The notes under the pieces: generated by a model | Database searches by the model: none | What the model saw: the letters and a program-made list of their open reading frames with translations, nothing else | Told to the model about the DNA's origin: nothing | Shown here: piece after piece, positions 1 through 5,460 of the stretch | Position numbering within the stretch: the stretch's first letter is position 1 | Layout: every line of letters starts with the position of its first letter | Assembly: GCA_025351545.1 (NCBI GenBank) | Contig: JANXVQ010000799.1 | Location: 1-5,800 of the forward strand | From: Spirosoma sp. | GTDB taxonomy: Bacteria > Bacteroidota > Bacteroidia > Cytophagales > Spirosomataceae | Direction of reading: 5' to 3' | Length of the DNA stretch: 5,800 bases | Translations under genes and position numbers: made by a program

Positions 1-93
1 TTCGTCTACCGGTTCGGCACCCCCGTAAAAGGAGCCGCGCAAAAGGCCAAAAGCAGCGCTGATGACGAGAAAAATCGCGTAAAAACCTCTTAA
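1..93 (+). CDS. C-terminal end of an unidentified protein (partial; possible outer-membrane beta-barrel)
   Basis: Frame 1 is open from the window edge to a TAA at 91-93 and encodes the last 30 residues of a protein that begins outside the window. The first residues (FVYRFGTP) look like an aromatic amphipathic last strand of an outer-membrane barrel. A charged Lys/Ala/Ser/Asp tail follows, which is not typical of a barrel terminus. The identity is therefore only a guess. The next gene starts 33 bp downstream on the same strand, so the two may have been co-transcribed. Confidence 0.55.
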   Translation, partial: FVYRFGTPVKGAAQKAKSSADDEKNRVKTS

Positions 94-126
94 TCACCCT
101 AATCTCACCTAGCCAATAAAGCCCCC

Positions 127-723
127 ATGAGTATCAACCCACCCATCGCCTGGCTGGTGTTACTGACCCTGGCCTCTGGCAGCGGACCGGCTCAGCCATC
201 CCGGCCGACACCGGCTAAACGCCCCGTAGCCGAAAAGAACGTTATGCTCATGAACCGGATTGGTCCCTCGTTCTCCGAACTCTACGTCGCCAATGCCGAC
301 GGCTCGGCTGAACATAAATTGCTACCCACCAGCGGCTTTGACTACCATACGTCCTACTCAGCGGATGGCAACTGGCTTGTGTTTACCTCGGAACGCGCCG
401 GGCTGGGCTAGTCCGACATTTACCGGGTTCATCCCGATGGCACTGGTTTAGAACAACTGACCAATGACCCGGCTTTTGATGACCCGGCGTCGGTATCACC
501 CGATGGTACCCAGCTAGCGTTTGTCTCCTTCCGTAAAACCCTGACGACCAATGTCTGGCTCCTGAACCTGAAGACCCGGAAACTGGTCAACCTGACGGCT
601 TCCCTGACGAATCCAGGCGACAGACTAAAACCCCATAGCTATTTTAGACCAGTCTGGTCGCCCGATGGCCGGTGGCTTGCATTTGCTTCCGACCGCAACC
701 AGTTTGGCCAGCTTCGGGGCTAA
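127..723 (+). pseudogene. Broken TolB-like (PD40/WD40-like beta-propeller) secreted protein
   Basis: The reading frame starts at ATG 127 with a signal-peptide-like N terminus (hydrophobic IAWLVLLTLASG at about residues 7-18, Ala-rich cleavage region near 20). Propeller repeats typical of TolB/PD40 proteins follow: ELYVANADGS, SADGNWLVFTSER, DIYRVHPDGTGLEQLT, SPDGTQLAFVS and SPDGRWLAFASDRN. The frame is interrupted by TAG at 409-411, exactly where repeats usually read G-Q-S-D-I-Y, so a CAG-to-TAG change is likely. After the stop the same frame remains perfectly homologous in style to TAA 721-723. The protein then ends abruptly inside a blade, giving 198 codons where TolB-like proteins usually exceed 300 residues. 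Both the nonsense codon and the loss of the 3' part indicate a dead gene. A family role would be periplasmic or surface protein binding, or a sensor-like propeller; no function is likely now. Confidence 0.85.
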
Positions 724-886
724 CGTTCATTCCCGCTACTGGTCGATGAAGCGAACCGGCTCATGCCGTTTCAACTTGACGACACCGATACATCTACACA
801 GGCGGGTACTCACGTCAACATATGCCTGCACGAAAGCTGATTGTGCCTTTACTTTATACCCTACCTCCTTTACTACATACAGGATT

Positions 887-1564
887 ATGAAATCGAAAAA
901 TCTGGTCAGCCTCTCGGTTGCCGCTGTGTTTGCCGTACTATCTATCACGGGTTTACTGATCTATTTTGGGCAGGGAAGCCATGCTGTCGAACATACACAC
1001 GCCTGGTTTGGGGTGCTGTTTGTGGCGGCGGCCATCTTCCATATTGTCAACAACTGGGCGTCGCTGAAAGGCTATTCGACTGACCGAAAAGTGGGTGGTA
1101 TTCGTCGCGAACTGATCGTGCCCTCGGTGGTGGCACTGCTTTTTCTGGTAGGTATTGCCGCTGATCTTCCGGGCTTTAAAGCCCTCCCTAATGGTGGAAA
1201 AGCTCTCTTTGGTAAAAAACGGCCTCCCGGTGGTCCTGAAGGTCGCCCCGCCCCACCCAACGGCGAACGGGGCGAAGGTTCTGGAGGTGAGCGTGGTGAG
1301 GGGGCTGCGGGTGGTGCTGAGCAGGCCACATTGACCAAAACAGCTATCGATTCCATTGCCCGGAAAATGGTAGCGCAACACCTTGCCGCCAACGCCCAGA
1401 CCATTCTGTTCGATACCACCACCGCCCTGGGTCACAACGTGATTCTGGCGCAGGGAACGGCCACGCCCACCAAAGCCGGCAGTGCCAAATTCCGCTTCAC
1501 CCAGGTGCTGACCCTGGCCGACCATGAGTGGAAAGTAGCCGCCGAACAAACATCACCCCTATAA
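887..1564 (+). CDS. DUF4405 (flavinylation-associated cytochrome-like) membrane protein with Pro/Gly linker and C-terminal domain
   Basis: This 225-residue protein starts at ATG 887 (MKSKNLVSL). The frame is open further upstream, but that part is not protein-like and overlaps the pseudogene. Residues 7-27 form membrane helix 1 with the family-typical TGLLIYF. Residues 36-57 (HTHAWFGVLFVAAAIFHIVNNW) form helix 2 with His36, His38 and His52, likely b-type heme ligands. Residues 76-95 form helix 3. This is the DUF4405 pattern, linked to electron transfer across the inner membrane to flavinylated extracytoplasmic proteins. Residues 108-146 are a Pro/Gly/Glu-rich linker with the repeat GERGEG. 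Residues 150-225 end in FRFTQVLTLADHEWKVAAEQTSPL, resembling the last strands of DUF4440/NTF2-like folds, but too short for a full domain. The gene stands alone here; no flavin-binding partner is visible. A weak AGGA lies just before the start. The DUF4405 call is fairly sure; the C-terminal call is inference. Confidence 0.8.
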   Translation: MKSKNLVSLSVAAVFAVLSITGLLIYFGQGSHAVEHTHAWFGVLFVAAAIFHIVNNWASLKGYSTDRKVGGIRRELIVPSVVALLFLVGIAADLPGFKALPNGGKALFGKKRPPGGPEGRPAPPNGERGEGSGGERGEGAAGGAEQATLTKTAIDSIARKMVAQHLAANAQTILFDTTTALGHNVILAQGTATPTKAGSAKFRFTQVLTLADHEWKVAAEQTSPL

Positions 1565-1902
1565 AGCCTAAAACCTAAGCGTCAACCGTATGCGACTGAT
1601 TGCGTTTGGCAGTTTTCAAAATCGCAATCCTAGAAAAGGGCAATGCCAGCCCTATACTATCCGCCTTGATGACACCACGCGCCGTGTCGACTGATGTGTT
1701 TTTTCACTAACATGCCGCTTTCGTTACAGCTGGTCGTAACCTACTGAGTTGAACCTGGTGCTACGGACTTAAATTCTCAAGGACTGTAGCACCAGGTTCA
1801 ACAGATTGACTAGCTACGCAGCTGGCCTCGCCAAGGGGCACCACCCTGTAGTGAGATGGTCTGATTTATCGGCACACTGGACTTGCTTAACTTGGCGAAG
1901 CC
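1565..1902. other. Gene-free stretch between the DUF4405 gene and the IS3 orfA
   Basis: No convincing gene lies here. A 34-codon frame from ATG 1590 to TGA 1694 has no recognisable family and no start signal. A 7-bp inverted repeat (GATTGCG 1598-1604 and CGCAATC 1623-1629) follows the DUF4405 stop but has no T-run, so it is a poor terminator candidate. The strong inverted repeat at 1748-1802 is listed separately. From about 1847 the sequence is probably the left end of the IS3 element. The 8-bp pair TCGCCAAG (1828-1835) and CTTGGCGA (1891-1898) ends just before the orfA start and could fold over it. Confidence 0.6.
1748..1802. repeat. Perfect 17-bp inverted repeat (hairpin) with internal direct repeats
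   Basis: GTTGAACCTGGTGCTAC at 1748-1764 is matched exactly by its reverse complement at 1786-1802. The 21-nt spacer begins and ends with GGACT (1765-1769 and 1781-1785). No T-run follows on either strand, so it does not look like a classical intrinsic terminator, though it could block readthrough into the IS. It may equally be a remnant of an inserted palindromic element or a recombinase or protein binding site. The sequence shows the structure; its role is unknown. Confidence 0.8.
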
Positions 1903-2196
1903 ATGCAACAAGCAGTCAAACCCAAAGCGCGTCGAAAATACGATGCTGAGTTTAAAACCCATGTTCTTAAAATACTGGCCAGCGGCCAGTCTGCTCCCTT
2001 TGTCGCTAAAGCCTTGGGCATTTCTGAGAACCTGATCTACACCTGAAAAAGTAAGAACCAAGCGGGTAAAACCGCAATATCCCAACAGCCTGAACTGGTG
2101 GCTGAAAACCATCAGCTCAAAGAACGAGTGCGCCAATTGGAGATCGAGCGGGATATATTAAAAAAAGCCTTGGGCATTTTCAGCCGGGCGACCTGA
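1903..2196 (+). pseudogene. IS3-family transposase OrfA (helix-turn-helix subunit), interrupted by a stop
   Basis: From ATG 1903 the frame reads MQQAVKPKARRKYDAEFK, the typical start of IS3/IS911 OrfA. A helix-turn-helix region follows (VLKILASGQSAPFVAKALGISENLIYT). TGA at 2044-2046 then replaces the Trp codon expected in IYxWK, a single G-to-A change. After it the frame continues intact as a leucine-zipper-like segment (AENHQLKERVRQLEIERDILKKALGIFSRAT) to TGA at 2194-2196. Total length is 97 codons, normal for OrfA. OrfA binds the IS ends and is needed with OrfB for transposition. The nonsense codon separates the DNA-binding part from the oligomerisation part, so the gene is probably inactive. 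The shadow frame on the other strand is not a gene. Confidence 0.88.
2160..2167 (+). other. A7G slippery site for programmed -1 frameshift (orfA to orfB)
   Basis: The run AAAAAAAG lies in the codons TTA AAA AAA GCC near the end of orfA. This matches the A6G/A7 motifs at which IS3-family elements shift -1 to make OrfAB transposase. The -1 frame then reads SLGHFQPGDLTLH before meeting TAG at 2205-2207, which is created by the junction with the next element. The motif is visible; use in this broken copy is unlikely. Confidence 0.55.
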
Positions 2197-2206
2197 CGTT
2201 GCATTA

Positions 2207-2240
2207 GGGGTATCTGACACATTCAGGGTATATGCGCCAC
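2207..2240 (+). repeat. Left terminal inverted repeat of the 356-bp element
   Basis: It begins GGGGTATCTGACACA, with a distal block GGGTATAT followed by CGCCAC after one base. It matches the reverse complement of 2529-2562 with mismatches only at repeat positions 7, 16, 18, 19 and 28. The two-block pattern, a conserved tip and a conserved inner part, is typical of transposase binding ends. Confidence 0.75.
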
Positions 2241-2472
2241 GTAGAGCCTATAAAAATTTGTTAATCAATTAGTTATACAGATTTGACTGCCTAGTACGGG
2301 AGCTGTTTTGGCAAGTAGAGTATAGTGCCCGGAATAAGTGTGAATTTGGGTTGCTGACCGCTGTATTTCGGGCTTGGATGGTCTTAACGTCGTTTAAAGG
2401 CTTAAGAGCATCAAAATTGGCTGCTTTTACACGTATCTAAACAGCAAAATTACTTGCTCGCTAAAACGAACG

Positions 2473-2709
2473 TTAATAGCATAAATTCTTTGGTATATTA
2501 CTGATGTACAGCCGGTTAACTGCCTTCGGTGGCGAATATACCCCAACTGTGTCAGCTACCCCTAGAATGACAGCTTCAATATCTTCCTGTATTTTGGTAG
2601 AAAAAACGTACGATTTAACTAATTCCTGGGCTTTGGCCGTTTGTTCGGAATCGACCAGTTTCACCACTGAGGTAATGGGTTCAAACTGGATAAGGTCTTT
2701 GTAATTCAT
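2473..2709 (-). pseudogene. brxC: Truncated BrxC/PglY-type (DUF6079) BREX ATPase, first 49 codons fused to element sequence
   Basis: The frame starts at ATG 2709, overlapping the upstream brxF-like stop by ATGA, which indicates coupled translation. Residues 1-49 (MNYKDLIQFEPITSVVKLVD, then AKAQELVKSYVFSTKIQEDIEAVIL) follow the N-terminal signature of DUF6079/BrxC-PglY proteins: Y-x-D-L-I-x-F-E-P-I, then E-L-V-x-x-Y-V-x-S. In those proteins the signature is followed by a Walker A motif (GNYGTGKSH). Here the next codon runs into the TIR of the 356-bp element. Residues 50-78 are element-encoded and end at TAA 2473-2475. Family members usually exceed 1000 residues, so well over 90% including the ATPase site is gone. 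Intact BrxC is an AAA+-like core subunit of BREX phage-exclusion systems. The remnant should be non-functional, although the chimeric 78-residue frame is intact. Confidence 0.7.
2529..2562 (-). repeat. Right terminal inverted repeat of the 356-bp element
   Basis: Read on the minus strand from 2562 it begins GGGGTAGCTGACACA, with the same inner GGGTATAT and CGCCAC blocks as the left end. Homology stops after position 34. The repeat lies inside the 3' part of the truncated brxC reading frame and supplies its codons from residue 50 onward. Confidence 0.75.
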
Positions 2710-3152
2710 TCGGTGATAATTAATTGCTGGGGTGCAGCATCGGTAAGGTTAAGGGTGTGATGTTTGGGACTGTTTGGCCAATAAAATAATCCGGGTGATT
2801 GAAATTGACCTAGCCATAAAAGAATGATGGTAAGCTCTTTTGCTTGTCTTTTGAGCCAAATGGCTGGATTGATAGCTAAGTTTGGCTCAAACAGTATCCC
2901 TATATTGTTTATGACCACAATAGGAGTGACTAGTTCAGGCCATTTCCTAGAGCTATTTTTAAGTACTGCAGTTATATAAGCTTCCACCTCCGCTCCCAAC
3001 CATCTAGTTTCGATAGCGGCTTGAAATTTTTCGGCTACTAATTGACCAACGTCGACAATAGGCATACCCATTGCCTGCATAGCTGATTGACTTGCAGGTG
3101 ATTCAGGAATCCAATATAGTCGATGGCTTGTTGAAAAGGTTGTAACGAACAA
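2706..3152 (-). CDS. brxF: BrxF-like small protein of a BREX type 3-like system, nucleotide-binding motifs degenerate
   Basis: The 148-residue frame resembles BrxF, the small P-loop protein encoded before brxC in BREX type 3. The best stretch is residues 78-116 (IVVINNIGILFEP, then INPAIWLKRQAKELTIILLWLGQ), matching the family pattern LLDNIExLFxP, LLxxLxxxxTxxxxWPG. Where the family has a Walker A loop (GxxGxGKT), residues 15-24 read IPESPASQSA, with no Gly, Lys or Thr. At Walker B, Asn82 and Gly85 stand where acidic residues are usual. ATP hydrolysis is therefore doubtful. The only upstream start is TTG 3152, with a stop at 3164-3166. The first ATG is residue 25 (about 124 residues if used), already past the Walker A position. 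The stop overlaps the brxC start by ATGA, as in intact operons. It may be a decaying remnant or a genuine ATPase-dead variant. The family call is from remembered consensus. Confidence 0.6.
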   Translation of the reverse strand: MFVTTFSTSHRLYWIPESPASQSAMQAMGMPIVDVGQLVAEKFQAAIETRWLGAEVEAYITAVLKNSSRKWPELVTPIVVINNIGILFEPNLAINPAIWLKRQAKELTIILLWLGQFQSPGLFYWPNSPKHHTLNLTDAAPQQLIITE

Positions 3153-3197
3153 TATGAAGTCAGATTATTGATTGGTGGGTACAGTTAAAGCAAGGGC

Positions 3198-3228
3198 TAA
3201 ATATACTATTAAGTATTGCAGCAGCGAA
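3198..3228 (-). promoter_or_regulatory. Weak Bacteroidota-type promoter candidate for the brxF-like gene
   Basis: On the minus strand TATATTTA (3205-3198) differs by one base from the Bacteroidota -7 consensus TAnnTTTG. TTCG (3228-3225), three of four to the -33 TTTG, precedes it by 19 nt, the usual spacing. It lies about 46 nt before the TTG start, in the 220-bp gap after the nuclease gene. The rest of that gap (3153-3372) holds no gene. AT-rich sequence makes chance matches common. Confidence 0.22.
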
Positions 3229-3372
3229 CTATCAATAAAATGAGATACGCTTTGCTTTTTTACCCACCATTATCTCTTCAGATTTTCACCCTTTTTGTCC
3301 ACTTTCATTTGACGACGTATACTTATACCAACTCTTTACTCCTACTACGATGCAGAGCCATGTATCACTATG

Positions 3373-4467
3373 TCAAAAGTCTTTGCTTTCTCGTTCTATC
3401 AATGCCTTTAGCTGCTCTTTATCAGGTAATTCAGCTAAATATTGGGAGACAAACACTTCATTAGCCATGCCACTGGTAGCATACTCTACTAATGAATTGT
3501 CTTTACTGGCGCAAAGGATGATACCAACGGGTGGATTGTCACCGTTGCTCATTTCGTTGGCTTTATAATAGTTCAGATATACAGTCATCTGACCAGCGTC
3601 AGCGTGGTCGAATTCGCCAATTTTAAGATCGATCAGCACATGGCACTTTAGGATACGATGGTAAAAAACTAAGTCGATTCTATAGTGACGGTTTCCGAAA
3701 CTGATGCGCTTCTGACGAGCCTCAAAGCAGAACCCTCGCCCCAACTCTAGTAAGAAATCCTGTAAATTGTCGATAATGGCCTTTTCGAAGTCGTTTTCCG
3801 TATACTCCGGTTTTTCCTGTAGGCCCAGAAACTCCAGCAGGTATGGATTACGAATCAGGTCCTCCAAGCCAGTCGGTTGATTCTCCTGAATGCGGGCAAT
3901 CACGGCAGCTTTATCGGTTGACAGACTGGTGCGTTCGGCTAGGAGCGTCGTAATGGCCCGGTTTAGCTCGTGGACCTTCCAGTTGTTTTTGAGCGCTTCG
4001 ACCTCGTAAAAACGGCGTAGTAATGGCTTATCGACTTTCAGTAATTCGACAAAATGGGAGTAGGTCAACTGGTCCAGCAATAGGGATGAATCGAGTGCCG
4101 GTAAGTTCTTATCGGTACTCGCATTACTTATTACGTCTACTTGACGAATCACCTCGAAATCAGGCAGTTTGAATTTGGCAGATAGCGTCTGCCAAATTTG
4201 AGGATAGGTTAAATAGAACTGGCGATACTGCCGAAGCGAGCGGTCGGATACTCCCTTAATACCGTGCTTTTGCAGTTCACTAGATAAGCGCTTATGCAGT
4301 TGTTGGCCGTAAGCAGCGCGATCGGAGCCATGCTGCTCGAACTCAACGATATAAAATCCAAACAGATAGTTGCGAAGGGTTAACAATTGATCAGCTTGCC
4401 GAACAGCTTGAAGGCTAAGCTTGGAATGGATTGATTCCAATTTGCCAATTAATTCGGAGAATTGCAT
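3373..4467 (-). CDS. YhcG/DUF1016-family PDDEXK nuclease
   Basis: The 364-residue protein has the two-part architecture of the YhcG (DUF1016) family. An N-terminal helical, HTH-like region covers about residues 10-170, with the conserved LRNYLFGFYIVEFEQ, RLSSEL..HGIKGVSDRSLRQYRQFY and LTYSHFVELLK blocks. A C-terminal PDDEXK nuclease region covers about 200-350. Visible nuclease elements are NPYLLEFLGL (207-216), FEKAIIDNLQDFLLELGRGF with Glu228 and Glu241, RIDLVFYH with Asp265, and IDLKIGEF with Asp280 and Lys282. A family consensus I-E-L-K becomes I-D-L-K, a conservative change. Gln293 (AGQM) follows. Length is normal and the start at ATG 4467 matches the family start. It acts presumably on DNA, and such genes cluster with restriction and defence loci; the precise target is unknown. 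It stands alone, with 213 bp upstream and 220 bp downstream free of genes and no clear promoter or Shine-Dalgarno site. Confidence 0.85.
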   Translation of the reverse strand: MQFSELIGKLESIHSKLSLQAVRQADQLLTLRNYLFGFYIVEFEQHGSDRAAYGQQLHKRLSSELQKHGIKGVSDRSLRQYRQFYLTYPQIWQTLSAKFKLPDFEVIRQVDVISNASTDKNLPALDSSLLLDQLTYSHFVELLKVDKPLLRRFYEVEALKNNWKVHELNRAITTLLAERTSLSTDKAAVIARIQENQPTGLEDLIRNPYLLEFLGLQEKPEYTENDFEKAIIDNLQDFLLELGRGFCFEARQKRISFGNRHYRIDLVFYHRILKCHVLIDLKIGEFDHADAGQMTVYLNYYKANEMSNGDNPPVGIILCASKDNSLVEYATSGMANEVFVSQYLAELPDKEQLKALIERESKDF

Positions 4468-4680
4468 AAAAGGTAAATGAATCTCACATAGAATTGTAAT
4501 AAACGAAAAAAGTGGTAGAAACCGCTCTTAACTTAGAACATTAAACAGAGATAATATCGGCACAGTGAACGCTGTTGACTTCAAAGAAAGGTCTACTGCC
4601 CTTACAATGGATTGGTCGACTGTGGTTTTGCGGATGCCAGTTGAGTCACGGTGCGGCTCTATATTCTGATATCCCTGTTA

Positions 4681-5460
4681 CTATCTATATTGGTTGCTCA
4701 TCCAGACAAAGCTGAAGGCTCCTCCTATCGGAGGCGCAAGCACACAGTGTTCATAAACGAGCAGTTCACCAGGCACCCGCCGGTCATTAAACCAAACTTC
4801 GGCTGGTACTAATTCTGGCATTGAGGACGAAACCCCGTTTTGTATGCATTTATACGTAACGGACTGACTACTCAGCGGTTTTTTTGTTTGCAAATATGTA
4901 GCCAAATAGCCGTCACTTCGATGCGCCCACTCAATCTGACCATTCTGCGAAAAGAAGAAAGCTATCGGCTCTTCTCCCAACTCTGCATAACGGTATGCGG
5001 TCACAGCTAGGCTGGTCTGAAAATTTCGAGCCGTTTTTTGAAGCAATTCGACGCTAAATGGCGCAGTATGTATCAACGGTAAAAACAGATGTTCCGGCAT
5101 GAGCAATTCGGCCGCAAAAGCATTGGCCTCTGATTCGTGTGAACCCTGCTTGTTACGCTCCATAAATGCCTGTGCATCACAATGGAAAAACGGGCGCAAC
5201 GAGCGGTGCAGTCTTAGATGCCCCAGTTCGTGCGCCCGTATAAACCGTAGTTTTTCAGGACTTCTAATTGATTGATTGACTACGACGATAGCCGACCGGG
5301 AACCAGTGAAAATGATTCGTCCTTCGGCCCCTGTCATTGGTTTTTCCTCGTAGATGCCTCCCTGCGCCCAGATTAAATCTTCAATAGGAACGTCGGTTGG
5401 ATTTTCAATTCCATATTGACTAAGAAGCTTTATGGCTGATGATTTAGGTGTGTCGATCAT
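4681..5460 (-). CDS. ImmA/IrrE-family (DUF955-like) zinc metallopeptidase
   Basis: The 259-residue protein carries the zinc peptidase signature HELGH at residues 77-81 (FIRAHELGHLRLH), with Glu78 as catalytic base and His77/His81 as ligands. The downstream ESEANAFAAELLMP block (109-122) provides the third, acidic ligand (Glu109 or Glu111). The N terminus (SQYGIENPTDVPIEDLIWAQGGIYEEKP) fits the region before the catalytic helix in this family. Residues 125-160 form the helical scaffold and 165-259 a C-terminal region I do not recognise. Family members cleave regulators, often XRE or DdrO-like repressors and toxin-antitoxin partners, in the cytoplasm. The start at ATG 5460 overlaps the stop of the upstream gene by ATGA, so the two are translationally coupled. 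No XRE regulator is visible. All core motifs are intact, so it is probably active. Confidence 0.88.
   Translation of the reverse strand: MIDTPKSSAIKLLSQYGIENPTDVPIEDLIWAQGGIYEEKPMTGAEGRIIFTGSRSAIVVVNQSIRSPEKLRFIRAHELGHLRLHRSLRPFFHCDAQAFMERNKQGSHESEANAFAAELLMPEHLFLPLIHTAPFSVELLQKTARNFQTSLAVTAYRYAELGEEPIAFFFSQNGQIEWAHRSDGYLATYLQTKKPLSSQSVTYKCIQNGVSSSMPELVPAEVWFNDRRVPGELLVYEHCVLAPPIGGAFSFVWMSNQYR

Larger units (their letters stand above)
1847..2204 (+). mobile_element. Truncated IS3-family insertion sequence (left part only)
   Basis: The element is recognised by its orfA (1903-2196), by an A7G slippery run at 2160-2167, and by the start of the -1 frame that would continue into orfB (GDLTLH, ending at 2204). 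The orfB integrase gene and the right end are absent, because the sequence switches at 2205 to the TA and terminal repeat of another element. The left boundary is a guess: a TG-starting stretch from about 1847, containing GGCACACTGGAC at about 1870-1881, lies 56 bp before the orfA start, as expected for an IS3 left inverted repeat. Without the right end it cannot be confirmed. The element cannot transpose on its own. Confidence 0.7.
2207..2562. mobile_element. 356-bp transposase-less TIR element (MITE-like), flanked by TA
   Basis: The ends are 34-bp inverted repeats (2207-2240 and 2529-2562) matching at 29 of 34 positions, both starting GGGGTA. The dinucleotide TA abuts each end (2205-2206 and 2563-2564), as for elements that duplicate a TA target (IS630/Tc1-mariner type; some IS5 groups are also possible). 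The interior is AT-rich and has no transposase-like frame on either strand. It is therefore a non-autonomous element or an internally deleted IS. The left end interrupts the IS3 orfB start and the right end interrupts brxC. The two flanks do not belong to one gene, so this is not a simple insertion. The parent family cannot be named from the ends alone. Confidence 0.7.

Noticed and set aside
665..886. The DUF4405 frame is open upstream, allowing a 299-residue protein from ATG 665
   Set aside because: The extra 74 residues overlap the TolB-like pseudogene, are not protein-like, and push the first membrane helix far from the N terminus. ATG 887 gives the family-typical start.
953..1549. Long minus-strand frames opposite the DUF4405 gene (953-1549 and 1072-1422)
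   Set aside because: They are shadows of a GC-rich real gene: the composition is low-complexity and no family pattern is seen, while the plus strand has clear membrane helices.
1598..1629. 7-bp inverted repeat GATTGCG/CGCAATC as a terminator of the DUF4405 gene
   Set aside because: The stem is short, the loop is long (18 nt) and no T-run follows; chance is likely.
1590..1694. 34-codon frame after the DUF4405 gene (MRLIAFGSFQ...)
   Set aside because: It is short, with no family resemblance and no supporting signals. It might be a gene fragment, but it cannot be supported.
1810..2136. 108-residue minus-strand frame across the IS3 orfA
   Set aside because: The plus strand encodes a recognisable OrfA through the same bases; the minus frame has no recognisable content.
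2207..2562. Simple insertion of the element into an intact brxC
   Set aside because: Removing the element and one TA joins brxC to antisense IS3 sequence rather than to the DUF6079 Walker A region, so the downstream flank is not brxC.
2504..2704. 66-residue plus-strand frame opposite the brxC remnant
   Set aside because: It is antisense to the recognisable DUF6079 N terminus and runs across the element boundary.
3173..3269. 9-bp inverted repeat TGGTGGGTA (3173-3181) and TACCCACCA (3261-3269) around the brxF leader
   Set aside because: The arms are 79 bp apart, imperfect beyond nine bases, and show no element structure; this is within chance for the window.
3216..3568. Plus-strand hydrophobic frames at 3216-3464 and 3350-3568
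   Set aside because: They run antisense into the 3' end of the nuclease gene. The hydrophobic look comes from T-rich DNA, and no start signal is seen.
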